Notes: generated from the letters alone by a model not told the origin. A stretch of DNA of 64,000 nucleotides from Lysobacter sp. CFH 32150 (GCF_022758295.1 NZ_JALDWJ010000009.1:124001-188000), one strand, 5' to 3'. Positions 7,547 through 16,766 are shown, counted from the stretch's first letter. Made by a program: numbers and translations.

Positions 7547-7939
7547 ATGGACCGATTCACCGGCAGTTGCCTGTGCGGCAACGTACGAATCGTGGCGTCG
7601 GGACTCCCATACCGGGTCGGCCTTTGTCACTGTCTCGACTGCCGCAAGCATCATGGAGCCCTGTTTCACGCTTCCGCGGTGTTCCCCCAGGATGCGGTGA
7701 CGATCGATGGCGAAACACGCGACTACGCCGGGCGGTTTTTCTGTCCCCGCTGCGGCTCGTCCGTTTTCGGACGCAGCGCAGACGAAATCGAAGTGAACCT
7801 GGGATCCCTCGATGCCCCCGACCAACTGAGGCCAACCTACGAACTCTGGACCGTCCGTCGCGAGTCCTGGTTGCCACCGTTTCCACTCATGAAACGATAC
7901 GACCGCGATCGTGACGCCACGAGTCGCTTTGAGGAGTAG
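7547..7939 (+). CDS. GFA family (glutathione-dependent formaldehyde-activating-like) protein
   Basis: A 130-residue zinc-binding protein of the GFA/CENP-V fold. The metal-binding cysteines are visible: GSCLCGNVR near the N-terminus, CHCLDCRK around residue 27, and FFCPRCGSSVF around residue 65. A good ribosome binding site (AAAGGAG) precedes the ATG. Members are annotated by similarity to an enzyme reported to speed up glutathione-formaldehyde adduct formation, but most bacterial homologues have no proven substrate. It stands alone between genes on the other strand. Confidence 0.88.
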   Translation: MDRFTGSCLCGNVRIVASGLPYRVGLCHCLDCRKHHGALFHASAVFPQDAVTIDGETRDYAGRFFCPRCGSSVFGRSADEIEVNLGSLDAPDQLRPTYELWTVRRESWLPPFPLMKRYDRDRDATSRFEE

Positions 7940-8010
7940 AAGACATGGATGGCTCAGCGACTGCCATCGACCCGAAGCGGGCGCAGACTGGTTCCAGCGC
8001 CCGCGCCAGC

Positions 8011-8439
8011 TCAGCTCTTTCCCGCAGTCTGGACGCGAGGGAAGTAGCGCATCACGAAGAACAGGTACACCAGCCAGAGTGCGAACCATACAGACGCGAC
8101 GGCAAGAAGCCTGACCGTGAAGAGGATCAAACTCGGGGCCAGGAACAGCAGGACGCATCCGAGCAGCCACAAGCGATCGCCTCGACGCGAGTACTGAGCA
8201 CGTACGACATCGTCGATCCGGCCGCCAAGCGAGGCGCCGTAATAATAGAAGGACGAGAACGCGAATGAGAACGTCGCCACACCCATCACGATCAACGTGG
8301 CTTGATACGAAAAGGCGTCGACTTGGCCGCTTGCGAACTTCGGGTAGAGGAAGAACAGCAGGAACGTGAAGATCGCGATGCTCGATGCCGCGAGCTGATA
8401 CGACCGATTGACATTAGCTGCGGCAAGATCGTCGGCCAT
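8011..8439 (-). CDS. Four-helix membrane protein of unknown function
   Basis: A 142-residue integral membrane protein with about four hydrophobic segments (residues 15-35, 44-68, 83-102 and 106-125). I do not recognise a family. The start at 8439 is preferred because AGGGA lies close upstream; in-frame alternatives are an ATG at 8451 and a GTG at 8487 without a ribosome binding site. The C-terminus ends in a short basic tail. It is transcribed alone on the minus strand. Confidence 0.65.
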   Translation of the reverse strand: MADDLAAANVNRSYQLAASSIAIFTFLLFFLYPKFASGQVDAFSYQATLIVMGVATFSFAFSSFYYYGASLGGRIDDVVRAQYSRRGDRLWLLGCVLLFLAPSLILFTVRLLAVASVWFALWLVYLFFVMRYFPRVQTAGKS

Positions 8440-8572
8440 GGGATCCCTCATCACCTCGCCATAATTCGCAGTGCTCGTGGAGTCCACGAGAAGGGAAAGA
8501 TACTACCTTTAAAAAATTCTCTGGTTCGCGCAAGCCGTGATACCCGGTTCTGGCCGAACGCGGGCATGCGGG

Positions 8573-10321
8573 TTAATGGGTTCGCCCGGTGAGCGAGGGG
8601 ATCTGTTTCGCCAAGGGTGTTTCAGCGCGCTCCACGGTGCTCACCCGGTCCGCTCGGAATCTCCTGGTCCTGCGGCTGCTGATGGTGAGTCCGTCGATCA
8701 GGCCAGCCTCGTTGCGCGTGAACGTCACCGCACCGCGAGAGCTGTTGAAACGATCCCCGCCGACTGCCTCCAGCTCGATCTCATACTCGCGTGGCCAGGC
8801 GAGCTTCAACTTGCCGTCGGAGACCCGAACGACGAATGTCGTCTCGACTTCATCGCTGAGGTACTCGCCGGTATAGCGACTCAAGGCGGAGTCCGAGGGA
8901 AGTGGATCGGCCAGGCGCTTGAAGATTCGGGGAGTGGGCCAAGCATCGAAGATGTGCAGTTCCGGGGTGGCGTTTGCCTCTGCAAGGATGAACCTCCACT
9001 GGCCTCGCGCATCACCAGGACGAAACACATTCCGATCGATGGGAACGAATGCCACTGGAGATCCGACTTGGCGCAGAGCGCCTTCCCGCCATTCAAGTCG
9101 AACGATCTCATCGGTCTTGGGACTCCAGTAGGTCCCTGCCAGGGATGACTGTTCGAGTTCAGGCATCCGCACCGCGGGCGCGAAGGCAGGTTCCTTCATC
9201 CTGTCGCCCAGGTAGATGTCGGCGATCTTGAACGTCAGCTCTTCCGCCGGAGCTGCCTGCGTATTGCAAAGGGCAACGATCTTGGTCCTTTGATCTGGAA
9301 AGTGAACGGAGCTCGCCCGGTATCCGCCTCCCAATCCGTCGTGACTGACGGTTCGCAACCCGCGGTAGTTCCTGATGAACAATCCACCGCCATAGGTGGT
9401 TTCCGTTCCGTCGTTCAGCCTTCCGGATGTCTGCATCCATGTCGCCAAAGGCAGTCCGCCGACGCGGCCATCCATGAGGTTCTGTTGCCACTTCAACAAG
9501 TCCCTCACGGTCGTCAGTACCCCGGTGGATCCATAGTGATCGATGTTCGATGGCGCCCGTTTCCAGCCTCCATCGCGCTGGTGGTAGCCTTGGGCGAGCT
9601 TGGGAACAACCTGCGCGTGATCTACGTTGAAGCGCGTATCTGCCATGCCAAGCGGTTTGAATATCTGTTCTTCCGCATATGCGCTCATGGGTTTGCCGGA
9701 CGCACGCTGGGCGACCAACCTCAAGAGTTCATAGGCCGAGTTTCCGTAAAGGCTCTCCTCTCCCGGTTCGAAGTTGGTGCGGCCTTGTCGAGCCAGGACC
9801 TGCAGCACGTCCGCTTCCGTATAGACGTCGTCGCCACGCCAGCCCGCCAGGTTCAGCAGATACCCATGCTCCCGCAGGCCACTCGTGTGGTGAACGAGAT
9901 GCGCGATCGTGATGGGTTTCCCGTAGTCCGGCAGTTCGGGGACGTATTTGCGGACATCATCCTCGAATGAGAGCTTTCCTTCGTTGACGAGAAGCCCGAT
10001 CGAGAACGCCGTGAACTGCTTGGAGATTGAACCAATGCCGAAGATCGAATCCGGTGAAACCGGGATCGCGTGCTCCAGATTCGCGATGCCATAACCGCGC
10101 ATGTAGTCGATCGTGCCATCGCTCTCGATTGCGACCGCGCAGCCCGGCGTGGCTTCTCCAGACCATGTGGAAAAGAGGGCATCGACCAACTTGTGTTTTT
10201 CGGCGCTCGTCGTTCCCTGGGCCTGTGCCGTGGTCGGCAACGCGATGGAGATCGTCATGGCCGTGGCGAGCGATACCGCCATGGCGATTAGATGTCGTGG
10301 GTTGAACGCGGTTGTTGCCAT
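8573..10321 (-). CDS. Exported serine hydrolase, class C beta-lactamase family
   Basis: A 582-residue protein with a signal peptide (about residues 1-35, ending AQAQ). The beta-lactamase/DD-peptidase domain occupies about residues 42-380: the nucleophile motif is S98-I-S-K101 and the second motif is Y192-G-N194. A long C-terminal extension (about 400-582) is rich in beta strands and includes a Trp-rich segment (GQWRFILAEANATPELHIFD). Proteins of this type include esterases, D-aminopeptidases and penicillin-binding-like enzymes; substrate cannot be told from sequence. It is divergent from the LytS-like kinase at 10433, so the pair may share a regulatory region. Confidence 0.88.
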   Translation of the reverse strand: MATTAFNPRHLIAMAVSLATAMTISIALPTTAQAQGTTSAEKHKLVDALFSTWSGEATPGCAVAIESDGTIDYMRGYGIANLEHAIPVSPDSIFGIGSISKQFTAFSIGLLVNEGKLSFEDDVRKYVPELPDYGKPITIAHLVHHTSGLREHGYLLNLAGWRGDDVYTEADVLQVLARQGRTNFEPGEESLYGNSAYELLRLVAQRASGKPMSAYAEEQIFKPLGMADTRFNVDHAQVVPKLAQGYHQRDGGWKRAPSNIDHYGSTGVLTTVRDLLKWQQNLMDGRVGGLPLATWMQTSGRLNDGTETTYGGGLFIRNYRGLRTVSHDGLGGGYRASSVHFPDQRTKIVALCNTQAAPAEELTFKIADIYLGDRMKEPAFAPAVRMPELEQSSLAGTYWSPKTDEIVRLEWREGALRQVGSPVAFVPIDRNVFRPGDARGQWRFILAEANATPELHIFDAWPTPRIFKRLADPLPSDSALSRYTGEYLSDEVETTFVVRVSDGKLKLAWPREYEIELEAVGGDRFNSSRGAVTFTRNEAGLIDGLTISSRRTRRFRADRVSTVERAETPLAKQIPSLTGRTH

Positions 10322-10432
10322 GAGGGAGCCTTTTCAGATTGAGTTGGCACTACCTTCCAAGGCGACGCATGCGCGCCGGGTTGGGAGGTTCCGGAAGGAA
10401 GCGTAGGGGCCCGACTGGCAATTGGAAGTGGT

Positions 10433-11656
10433 TTGCGACGAAACGTTCTGATCTCGCGCCAAGGCGAGTGGGGCGAGCCAACGGCGGCGAACTTTTGTCG
10501 TATTCTGAAATCGGCAGGGCCAATACGAGCACCTTACCGATCCGTGAAATCGCAAGCCGACCATGACCGCCAACAGCGGTGGCGAACCGAATCGCTGTTC
10601 TGGCTGCTGCATGTCGGGGGCTGGTTGGGCGTCTTTCTCGTCGGCTATCTCTCTCTACTTTCGAACGGCAAACCGGAGGGCTTTGGTCGTGTCTGGTTCG
10701 CCGTAGCTGCGACTGGATTCATCGGCACGCTTTCACTTCGGTATTTGCTCCGCACGTTCAGGGACACGCCTCCACTGAAGCTGGCACTGTTGATGGTGGT
10801 GCCGATCCTGGTGGTGAGTGCATCGATGGGTTTGGCTTATGAAGTGTTCGCTCGACAGGGCTGGTGTGGCGGGTGCCTGCCATTCTCCTTGTCGAGCTAC
10901 TTCAGCTATGTCACGTTCCAGATGTACGTGGTGGTTGGCTGGTGCAGCCTCTACCTGGTGATTACAACGAATCGAAAGCTGCGCAAGCAGACCGAGGCGG
11001 CACTTGCGGCTACGGCGATGGCACACCAGGCGCAGCTCAAGATGCTGCGTTATCAACTGAACCCGCATTTCCTGTTCAACACGTTGAATGCGATATCGAC
11101 ACTGCTGCTCGATCGCGACAACGCCACCGCCAACCGCATGGTCCATAGCCTGAGTGCCTTCCTGCGGCACTCCCTGGATGTCGACCCTGTGCAGCGGGTG
11201 ACCCTGGAAGAGGAAGTTCGCGCACTCGAGCTGTATTTGACGATCGAGAAGGTTCGCTTTGGCGACCGCATGCAAATGAACGTCGAAATTGACCCTGAGT
11301 GCTGGCCAGCGATGGTCCCAAGCCTCCTGCTCCAGCCCATTGTCGAGAACGCAGTGAAGTATTCCGTGGCCAGAAGCAGCCGGGGCGGCACCATCGTGCT
11401 GAATGCCAAACGGGACAACGCTTGGTTGTTGCTCACGGTGCTCGATGATGGACCAGGGAGCCCAAACGAGTTTGACGTGGGTGGCTCCAGCGAAGGGGAA
11501 ATGACCGGCGTTGGTGTTGGGCTGGTCAATACCCGGAATCGATTGCGGGCGCTCTATGGCGATCGCCATTCGTTTCAAGCATCCAATCGAAGTCCAGGTG
11601 GATTTGTTGTCGAAATCAGCCTGCCTTATGAGAAGGGCGGTACCGATCCCACATGA
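10433..11656 (+). CDS. LytS/AlgZ-type sensor histidine kinase
   Basis: A membrane histidine kinase of the LytS (His_kinase, PF06580) class. About four hydrophobic segments (residues 57-180) form the sensor part. The phosphoacceptor region has the class signature QLNPHFLFNTLNAISTLL with His212, followed by the ATPase domain with LLLQPIVENAVKY (N box) and DDGPGSP and GVGVGLVNTRNRL (G boxes). The open frame begins at a TTG; a GTG at 10544 is another possible start and neither has a clear ribosome binding site. The gene overlaps its response regulator by ATGA. The signal is unknown. Confidence 0.87.
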   Translation: MRRNVLISRQGEWGEPTAANFCRILKSAGPIRAPYRSVKSQADHDRQQRWRTESLFWLLHVGGWLGVFLVGYLSLLSNGKPEGFGRVWFAVAATGFIGTLSLRYLLRTFRDTPPLKLALLMVVPILVVSASMGLAYEVFARQGWCGGCLPFSLSSYFSYVTFQMYVVVGWCSLYLVITTNRKLRKQTEAALAATAMAHQAQLKMLRYQLNPHFLFNTLNAISTLLLDRDNATANRMVHSLSAFLRHSLDVDPVQRVTLEEEVRALELYLTIEKVRFGDRMQMNVEIDPECWPAMVPSLLLQPIVENAVKYSVARSSRGGTIVLNAKRDNAWLLLTVLDDGPGSPNEFDVGGSSEGEMTGVGVGLVNTRNRLRALYGDRHSFQASNRSPGGFVVEISLPYEKGGTDPT

Positions 11657-12489
11657 CTGCACCTGGTCCTTCGGGAGGGAAGATTCGGGTGCTCATCGCA
11701 GACGATGAGCCATTGGCCCGGCGCGGGCTGGAACTGAGGTTGGCTTCCGATCCGGACGTCGTCATCGTAGGGCAGGTCGGGGATGGCGAAGCTGTCGTCC
11801 ACGCGGTTCGGGAGTGTGCTCCCGACCTGCTGTTGCTTGATGTCCAGATGCCGGGGATGAGTGGCTTCGAGACTCTAAAGGCCATTCCGGCGCAACTGAT
11901 GCCACTGGTCGTTTTCGTCACCGCATATGATCACTATGCGATCGATGCATTTGAAGCCAATGCAGTCGACTACCTGCTGAAGCCTGTCGATGGCTCTCGC
12001 CTGAGCCAGGCGTTGGACAAGGCGCGCTCGATCCTGGAACGCAGCCACGCGGACGGTCATCGTGCCAGGTTGTTGGCGCTCTTGAGTGCGCTCAGCGGCA
12101 AGCCGGATCTGACGCTGGAAGAGGTTCTGGAGACGGAAGACCCCAGTCGTCTGGTTGAGGCAACCAAGCAAATTTCGTTGAAGGACGGCACGCGTACGAT
12201 CCGCGTATCACCCGGTGGCGTGAGGTGGGTCGACGCTGCTGGTGACTACGTCTGCATCCATACCGATGAGGGCACGCATGTGGTGAGGGCGACCATCGGG
12301 GATCTTGGGCGTCGACTGGATACAACGGGTTTCCTGCGGATCCACCGGTCAACCATCGTCAACGCGCGGCGGGTCGTGTCCTCCCGTCCGCACAGTAATG
12401 GTGAGGCTTTCCTGACACTGGACTGTGGACAGGAATTGAAAGTGTCGAGGAGTTACCGGAAGACAATTTCAGCGCTCGTGCGCTCATGA
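11653..12489 (+). CDS. LytTR family response regulator
   Basis: A 278-residue two-component regulator. The receiver domain (about residues 11-130) carries the acidic pair D17/D18, the phosphorylation site D63 in LLLLDVQMPG, and the conserved Lys in YLLKPVDG. The C-terminal LytTR DNA-binding domain (about 172-276) includes VRWVDAAGDYVCIHT and GFLRIHRSTIVNARRV. It overlaps the kinase gene by 4 bases, so the pair is translationally coupled. Target genes are not evident, though the divergent serine hydrolase is the closest candidate. Confidence 0.92.
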   Translation: MTAPGPSGGKIRVLIADDEPLARRGLELRLASDPDVVIVGQVGDGEAVVHAVRECAPDLLLLDVQMPGMSGFETLKAIPAQLMPLVVFVTAYDHYAIDAFEANAVDYLLKPVDGSRLSQALDKARSILERSHADGHRARLLALLSALSGKPDLTLEEVLETEDPSRLVEATKQISLKDGTRTIRVSPGGVRWVDAAGDYVCIHTDEGTHVVRATIGDLGRRLDTTGFLRIHRSTIVNARRVVSSRPHSNGEAFLTLDCGQELKVSRSYRKTISALVRS

Positions 12490-12527
12490 GTCTCCGATAA
12501 CGCACGAAACGCGATAGCAGGCCTATA

Positions 12528-13175
12528 TCAGCTGGCCGGTGCGGCGTTAATCGCCAATTGAGCGGCGAAAGCCCGCTGGTACGCGGGCCGCGCTTCGCCG
12601 CGGGCGACATAGGCAGCCAGGTTCGGAAATTCGTCCAGGATGCCCGATGCTTTCACCCTGAGCAGTACCGACACCATCATCAGGTCGCCCGCGCTGAATG
12701 CGCCATCGAGCCAGTCGGCATCGCCCAGACGAGCAGACAGCTGGCCCAGTCGATTTCGGACGCGATCCTCGGCCAGAGGCTGGCGCTCCTTACGCCAGGG
12801 CTTATCGCCCTCCAGAACCTTGACGGTAAAGAGGTCAAGGATCACCGGCTCCACGCTGTTGAGCGCGGCAAACATCCATGTGATCGCACGCGCCCGGGCA
12901 TTGGCATCGTCCGGCAACAGACCCGCATGGCGCTCGGCGATATGGAAGACGATTGCGCCTGTTTCGAACAGGGCGAGATCGCCTTCCTCATAGGTTGGAA
13001 TCTGGCCGAAAGGATGAAGCGCCAGATGCGCAGGTTCCTTCATCGCACCGAACGAAACAAGGCGAACCTCGTAGGGTTGGCCCACTTCTTCAAGCGCCCA
13101 GCGAACGCGCGTATCGCGCGCCAGTCCCTTGCCGCCATCGGGTGACCGTTCAAACGCGGTGATCGTGGGGGTCAT
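12528..13175 (-). CDS. Glutathione S-transferase family protein
   Basis: A 215-residue cytosolic GST. The thioredoxin-like N-terminal domain (residues 3-82) ends with the glutathione-binding PFGQIPTYEEGDLALFETGAI segment; the all-helical C-terminal domain covers about 92-205. The start at 13175 has GGAG 7 bases upstream, and the frame further upstream is not GST-like. The substrate is unknown. It is a single gene facing the LytTR regulator tail to tail. Confidence 0.88.
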   Translation of the reverse strand: MTPTITAFERSPDGGKGLARDTRVRWALEEVGQPYEVRLVSFGAMKEPAHLALHPFGQIPTYEEGDLALFETGAIVFHIAERHAGLLPDDANARARAITWMFAALNSVEPVILDLFTVKVLEGDKPWRKERQPLAEDRVRNRLGQLSARLGDADWLDGAFSAGDLMMVSVLLRVKASGILDEFPNLAAYVARGEARPAYQRAFAAQLAINAAPAS

Positions 13176-13343
13176 TGGAAGGCTCCGTGGTGATTGCATG
13201 GCACTGCGCATACTGTTCTCCAAGGACGGCTTCTGGCCGAGTGTGGACATCAGGGAGAGTTGACTGCACGAATTCTAAAATGACGCTTTCGATCCAAAGC
13301 GGACATATGTTTGATTGTCAGGCCACGCCCGCGCGGAGCTGGG

Positions 13344-13940
13344 TCACTTTTCCGCCACCGCTTCCACCTGGATCCGCAGCGCGACCGCCATGTCGAAGCC
13401 GAAATCCTTGCCGGCGTCCATTCCAAACTGCGAACGGTCGATCGTCGTCTCCGCATCCGCACCGCACCAGTCGCGCTTGTCGAGCGGATGGGGCATGCAT
13501 TTGAGGCGCGTGATGCGCAGTTCGACCGGGCGCGTCACCCCGTGCAACGTGAGCATGCCCTGCACGGCGGTGGGCTTGCCGTCTTCGAACTTCGCGAACG
13601 TGCCGCGATAGCTGGCCTTCGGAAAATTTTCCACATCGAACAGCGTTGGCTTGAGCGCTTCGGTGTTCATCAGGTCCAGGCCGTAGTCGATGCTGTCGAT
13701 GTCGATCGTGATGTCGAGCGAACCAGTGCCTGCCGCCTTGTCGATCGTCACCGTCCCCGAAGTGCGGTTGAACTTGCCGCGCCAGTGCGACAGGCCCATG
13801 TGGTCGGCCTCGAAAGACGGATAGGTATGTTGCGGATCGATTTCGTAGCGCGTCTCAGCGGCGCTGGCGTGAGGCGGGTCCATCGCCGTAGTGGCAATGA
13901 GCAGGCTGGCAATCAGCAGCGAAGTCGTCTTGTGGGGCAT
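13344..13940 (-). CDS. YceI family periplasmic protein
   Basis: A 198-residue exported protein: signal peptide (about 1-27, ending HASA), then a YceI lipocalin-like beta barrel. Recognised stretches are YEIDPQHTYPSFEADHMG, GKFNRTSGTVTID, and MLTLHGVTRPVELRI. YceI proteins bind isoprenoid-type or other hydrophobic ligands in the periplasm. A strong GAGGGAGGA site precedes the start. The gene is 18 bases after the SRPBCC gene and likely belongs to the ArsR-led operon. Confidence 0.9.
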   Translation of the reverse strand: MPHKTTSLLIASLLIATTAMDPPHASAAETRYEIDPQHTYPSFEADHMGLSHWRGKFNRTSGTVTIDKAAGTGSLDITIDIDSIDYGLDLMNTEALKPTLFDVENFPKASYRGTFAKFEDGKPTAVQGMLTLHGVTRPVELRITRLKCMPHPLDKRDWCGADAETTIDRSQFGMDAGKDFGFDMAVALRIQVEAVAEK

Positions 13941-13958
13941 GGCGATGTCCTCCCTCGA

Positions 13959-14447
13959 TTACGTCATCGACTGAACAAGCGCGACGAACTGACCGACGGC
14001 GATCTCCGTCCCCTCCGCCCAGCCGGACGTTTTGTTCGTCTCAAAGTCGGCTTCGTTCCGGTGTAACGCCGTGAACACGTAGCGAGTTCCAGTGCCAACT
14101 GCCTCCATCGTCACGACGGCAGTAATCGGAACGTCGTCAAAGACTGCAGGGCGATAGCCAGGAAACAGCATGGAGGTCCAAACGAGCCGCTCCATCGGAA
14201 CGACGTCCAGGAAACAGCCGAGATTGGGAAAATCCTGACCGTCTTCCCCTGCGATGTCGATGCTGAAGATGCCACCAGGACGCAAGTCCATTTCGGCTTT
14301 CGACACACGGCCCCACGCCTTGGGCATGTACCACTCCTTGAGATGCTCCGGTTTGGTCAACGCTTCCCAGACGAGTCGCGTGGGCGCGTCGATGAAGCGT
14401 TCGATAACGAAATCAAGCTTCGGGTTGATCGCGAACTGCTTGCTCAT
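13959..14447 (-). CDS. SRPBCC (AHSA1-like) domain protein
   Basis: A 162-residue single-domain protein of the START/SRPBCC superfamily, AHSA1 subgroup. The first strand and helix are FVIERFIDAPTRLVWEALTK, followed by LKEWYMPK and the tail WAEGTEIAVGQFVALV. Such proteins have a hydrophobic ligand cavity and are often encoded just after an ArsR-type regulator, as here: its start overlaps the regulator stop by 4 bases. Function is unknown beyond ligand binding or stress response, which is inferred from family and context. Confidence 0.88.
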   Translation of the reverse strand: MSKQFAINPKLDFVIERFIDAPTRLVWEALTKPEHLKEWYMPKAWGRVSKAEMDLRPGGIFSIDIAGEDGQDFPNLGCFLDVVPMERLVWTSMLFPGYRPAVFDDVPITAVVTMEAVGTGTRYVFTALHRNEADFETNKTSGWAEGTEIAVGQFVALVQSMT

Positions 14448-14785
14448 GATCTCTTCTCGCTTTTCTTGAGTTGTTTGACGTACGTGTCGAACCGGTCAAA
14501 TCGGGATTCCCACACCTGACGTCGCTCGGCGAGCCAGCCTTCAGCGACCTTGAGCCGCTCCGGAGCGATCTCGTAGGTCCGCACCCGCCCTCGCTTGTGT
14601 GACTTCACCAGCCGGCCCTGTTCCAGCACCGAAAGGTGCTGCACAAACGACGGGAGCTTCATGTCGAACGGTGCCGCCAGCTCGCTGACCGTGGCGGGCC
14701 CGTTAGCTAGTTGGTCCAGGACCTTTCGCCGAATCGGGCTGGACAAGGCATAAAAGATGTCGTCAATGACGGCGGTTTGAGCCAT
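14444..14785 (-). CDS. ArsR family transcriptional regulator
   Basis: A 113-residue winged helix-turn-helix repressor. The recognition region reads ATVSELAAPFDMKLPSFVQHLSVLEQGRLV, followed by the wing KRGRVRTYEI. It lacks the ELCVCDL metal-binding motif of classical ArsR, so it belongs to the SRPBCC-linked subgroup whose ligand is not a metal oxyanion. It leads the operon ArsR, SRPBCC, YceI. A near-perfect palindrome at 14845-14864, about 60 bases upstream of the start, is the likely autoregulatory operator. Confidence 0.9.
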   Translation of the reverse strand: MAQTAVIDDIFYALSSPIRRKVLDQLANGPATVSELAAPFDMKLPSFVQHLSVLEQGRLVKSHKRGRVRTYEIAPERLKVAEGWLAERRQVWESRFDRFDTYVKQLKKSEKRS

Positions 14786-14844
14786 TTCAAAACTCGATTG
14801 GTTGGGTGAGTCGATCTGACGAGGGCAGCCTAGCGCCGTACAAC

Positions 14845-14864
14845 ACTTAGGTCAATACCTAAGT
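14845..14864. promoter_or_regulatory. Candidate ArsR operator
   Basis: A perfect inverted repeat, ACTTAGGT-CAAT-ACCTAAGT, lies 60 bases upstream of the ArsR-type regulator start on its promoter side. A second overlapping dyad (AATAC-CTAA-GTATT, 14855-14868) is also present. ArsR-family repressors bind such 8-4-8 dyads; control of the regulator operon is inferred. Confidence 0.6.
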
Positions 14865-15016
14865 ATTGGTCTTATGGATTGCTCCCACAGAAGCGTCAGA
14901 GGTCTAGCCCCAATAAAGCAAAAAGGAACCTGACGTCTTTTTCCCGATGTCGCTTTAAACCCAGCCGCCCGGAAGCGCATCTTGCTTTCGACGCAATGTC
15001 TAACAGGGAGTCGTGC

Positions 15017-16063
15017 ATGAGCAGGAAGTGGGGTTGGGGACTCGCGTTGGCGGTACCGTTCGCGGCGCAGGCGCAGGTGGATCTGACGGTGCTGGACCGC
15101 GACATGGTCGGGCCGCGTGCGCAGGTGCTGGTGCTGGGCACGGTGCATCTGAGCGGAATGCCCAAGGAGTTCGATCCGAAAGCGCTGGATCCCGTGTTGG
15201 ACAAGCTGGCGGCGTTCAAGCCGGACATCATCACCATCGAGGCGCTGCCGGGCGAGGAGTGCGACATGGCCGCGCGCAATCAGGCAGTCTACGGCGAGGA
15301 CTACTGTTCCTCCACCAAAGCGGCGAAGAAGGCGACCGGATTGGAGATTCCGGGCGCCATCGCCGAGGTCAACAAGACGCTCAAGGCCTGGCCGGCGCAG
15401 CCGACGCCTGCGCAGCGTCGTCGTCTGACCTCGCTGTTCCTTGCGGCCAACGACCGATCGTCGGCCTATGTGCAATGGCTGCAGTTGCCGTCCGCCGAGC
15501 GTCGCACGGGCGATGGCATCGACGACGCACTGATGGCGGTACTGAAGAAGATTGAGGCGAACAACAACGAGAACTACCGGATCGCCGCGAAGCTGGCGGC
15601 GCGGCTGGGCCTGCAGCGCGTGCACGCGGTGGACAACCACACCGGCGACAACACCGACCTCCCCGACATCAAGGCGTTCGGCGAGTCGATACAGGCGGCG
15701 TGGAATTCGGAACGGGCGGAACTCGACGCCACCGAGAAGGCACACGCGGAGTTGTCGAAGCAGAAGAGCCTGCTGCCGCTGTACCAGCACATCAACAGTC
15801 CACAGAACCTGCAGATGCTGGCCGAGAACAACGTCTCCACTGCGATGCGTTTCCCGTCACCGCAGCACTATCCGCAGATATGGGTGGCCGGCTGGGAAAC
15901 CCGCAACCTGCGCATGGTGGCCAACATCCGCGCGGCGTTCCGCGAGCGCCCCGATGCGCGCGTGCTGTCCATCGTCGGCGCGTCGCACAAGCCGTGGTTC
16001 GACAGCTGGCTGGGGCAGCTCTCCGGGGTTGAGATCGTCGATACGGAGCAGGTGCTGAAGTAA
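15017..16063 (+). CDS. DUF5694 family exported protein
   Basis: A 348-residue protein with a short signal peptide (MSRKWGWGLALAVPFAAQAQ). The mature part starts with the motif VLGTVHLSG (about residues 38-46), reminiscent of the GTxH motif in TraB/GumN-like domains, and includes ITIEALPGEEC, HAVDNHTGDN and a C-terminal VLSIVGASHKPWFD. This matches DUF5694, a family of unknown function that may be a TraB-fold hydrolase. The start at 15017 has GGGAG 7 bases upstream; the frame opening at 14879 is not coding-like. The gene is monocistronic and ends just before a REP-like palindrome. Confidence 0.82.
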   Translation: MSRKWGWGLALAVPFAAQAQVDLTVLDRDMVGPRAQVLVLGTVHLSGMPKEFDPKALDPVLDKLAAFKPDIITIEALPGEECDMAARNQAVYGEDYCSSTKAAKKATGLEIPGAIAEVNKTLKAWPAQPTPAQRRRLTSLFLAANDRSSAYVQWLQLPSAERRTGDGIDDALMAVLKKIEANNNENYRIAAKLAARLGLQRVHAVDNHTGDNTDLPDIKAFGESIQAAWNSERAELDATEKAHAELSKQKSLLPLYQHINSPQNLQMLAENNVSTAMRFPSPQHYPQIWVAGWETRNLRMVANIRAAFRERPDARVLSIVGASHKPWFDSWLGQLSGVEIVDTEQVLK

Positions 16064-16083
16064 ATCACCCGATGTAAATCTGT

Positions 16084-16130
16084 GGGTCAGAGAACATTTG
16101 GTTTGAAACACAAATGCTCTCTGACCCCTT
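16084..16130. repeat. REP-like palindrome acting as a terminator
   Basis: Arms GGGTCAGAGAACATTTG and CAAATGCTCTCTGACCC pair with one mismatch around a 10-base loop and are followed by CTTTT. It is the same family as the element at 6846 and lies between convergent genes. Confidence 0.75.
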
Positions 16131-16139
16131 TTGCCGCCG

Positions 16140-16694
16140 CTACCAAACCAAGTCGTCTGGCACCTGGAACTGCGCGTAATACGCATCATCTTCGGAGGTT
16201 GCGGCGGTGGTCTCGTTGCCCGCGTCTTGACCGTGATCAAGCACGATCATGCTGGCGTCGCGTTCGCGCACCTTGTCGCCGGCCGCACGTGGCAGCAGCT
16301 CGTAGCGGTCGCCCAGGCGGGCGATCACCACCGCGCCGGAAGACAGCTTCTTGCGCAGGTCGTCGTTGACGAGCAGGGTGCGGATGGCGCCGTCGGCGGT
16401 GAAGCGGTACTCGCTCTCCCCCGAGCGCGGCACTTTCTTGTCGTCGATGATCTGTCGCGCCTGGGCACGAAGTTCAGTGATGCGTGCCTGGGCTTTGCGC
16501 TCGGCGGCAAGCGCGCGGTCTCGCTCGGCTTTTTCGGCCCGCGCCCGCTCGGCTTCCAGTTGGAATTCGTTGAGTTCTGACGGCCCTTTGGCATGCCGGG
16601 CCTTGTGCTGCTCGCGCGCCACCTCGGCCACTTTGGACTTCTTGACCAGGCCCGCCTTGAGCAACTGTTCCTGGAGCGGATTCGCTTTCGCCAT
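16140..16694 (-). CDS. DUF2058 family protein
   Basis: A 184-residue cytoplasmic protein. The opening NPLQEQLLKAGLVKKSKVAE, the long charged helical stretch (about residues 25-85, Ala/Glu/Arg-rich coiled coil) and the C-terminal SEYRFTADGAIRTLLV with GDRYELLPR are the features of DUF2058 (E. coli YaiL type), of unknown function. The start at 16694 matches the family N-terminus; the ribosome binding site is weak. It is divergent from the YgjP-like gene, with only 72 bases between them. Confidence 0.85.
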   Translation of the reverse strand: MAKANPLQEQLLKAGLVKKSKVAEVAREQHKARHAKGPSELNEFQLEAERARAEKAERDRALAAERKAQARITELRAQARQIIDDKKVPRSGESEYRFTADGAIRTLLVNDDLRKKLSSGAVVIARLGDRYELLPRAAGDKVRERDASMIVLDHGQDAGNETTAATSEDDAYYAQFQVPDDLVW

Positions 16695-16766
16695 GTCGCA
16701 GTTTCTTGTCGGGAATTTCCGGCCCATCATACTTGCCGTCCCCGCCGCCCACCTTCGTCCCTGCTG

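Noticed and set aside
14852-15790. 312-residue minus-strand frame
   Set aside because: Antisense to the DUF5694 gene and rich in Arg and Leu without domains.
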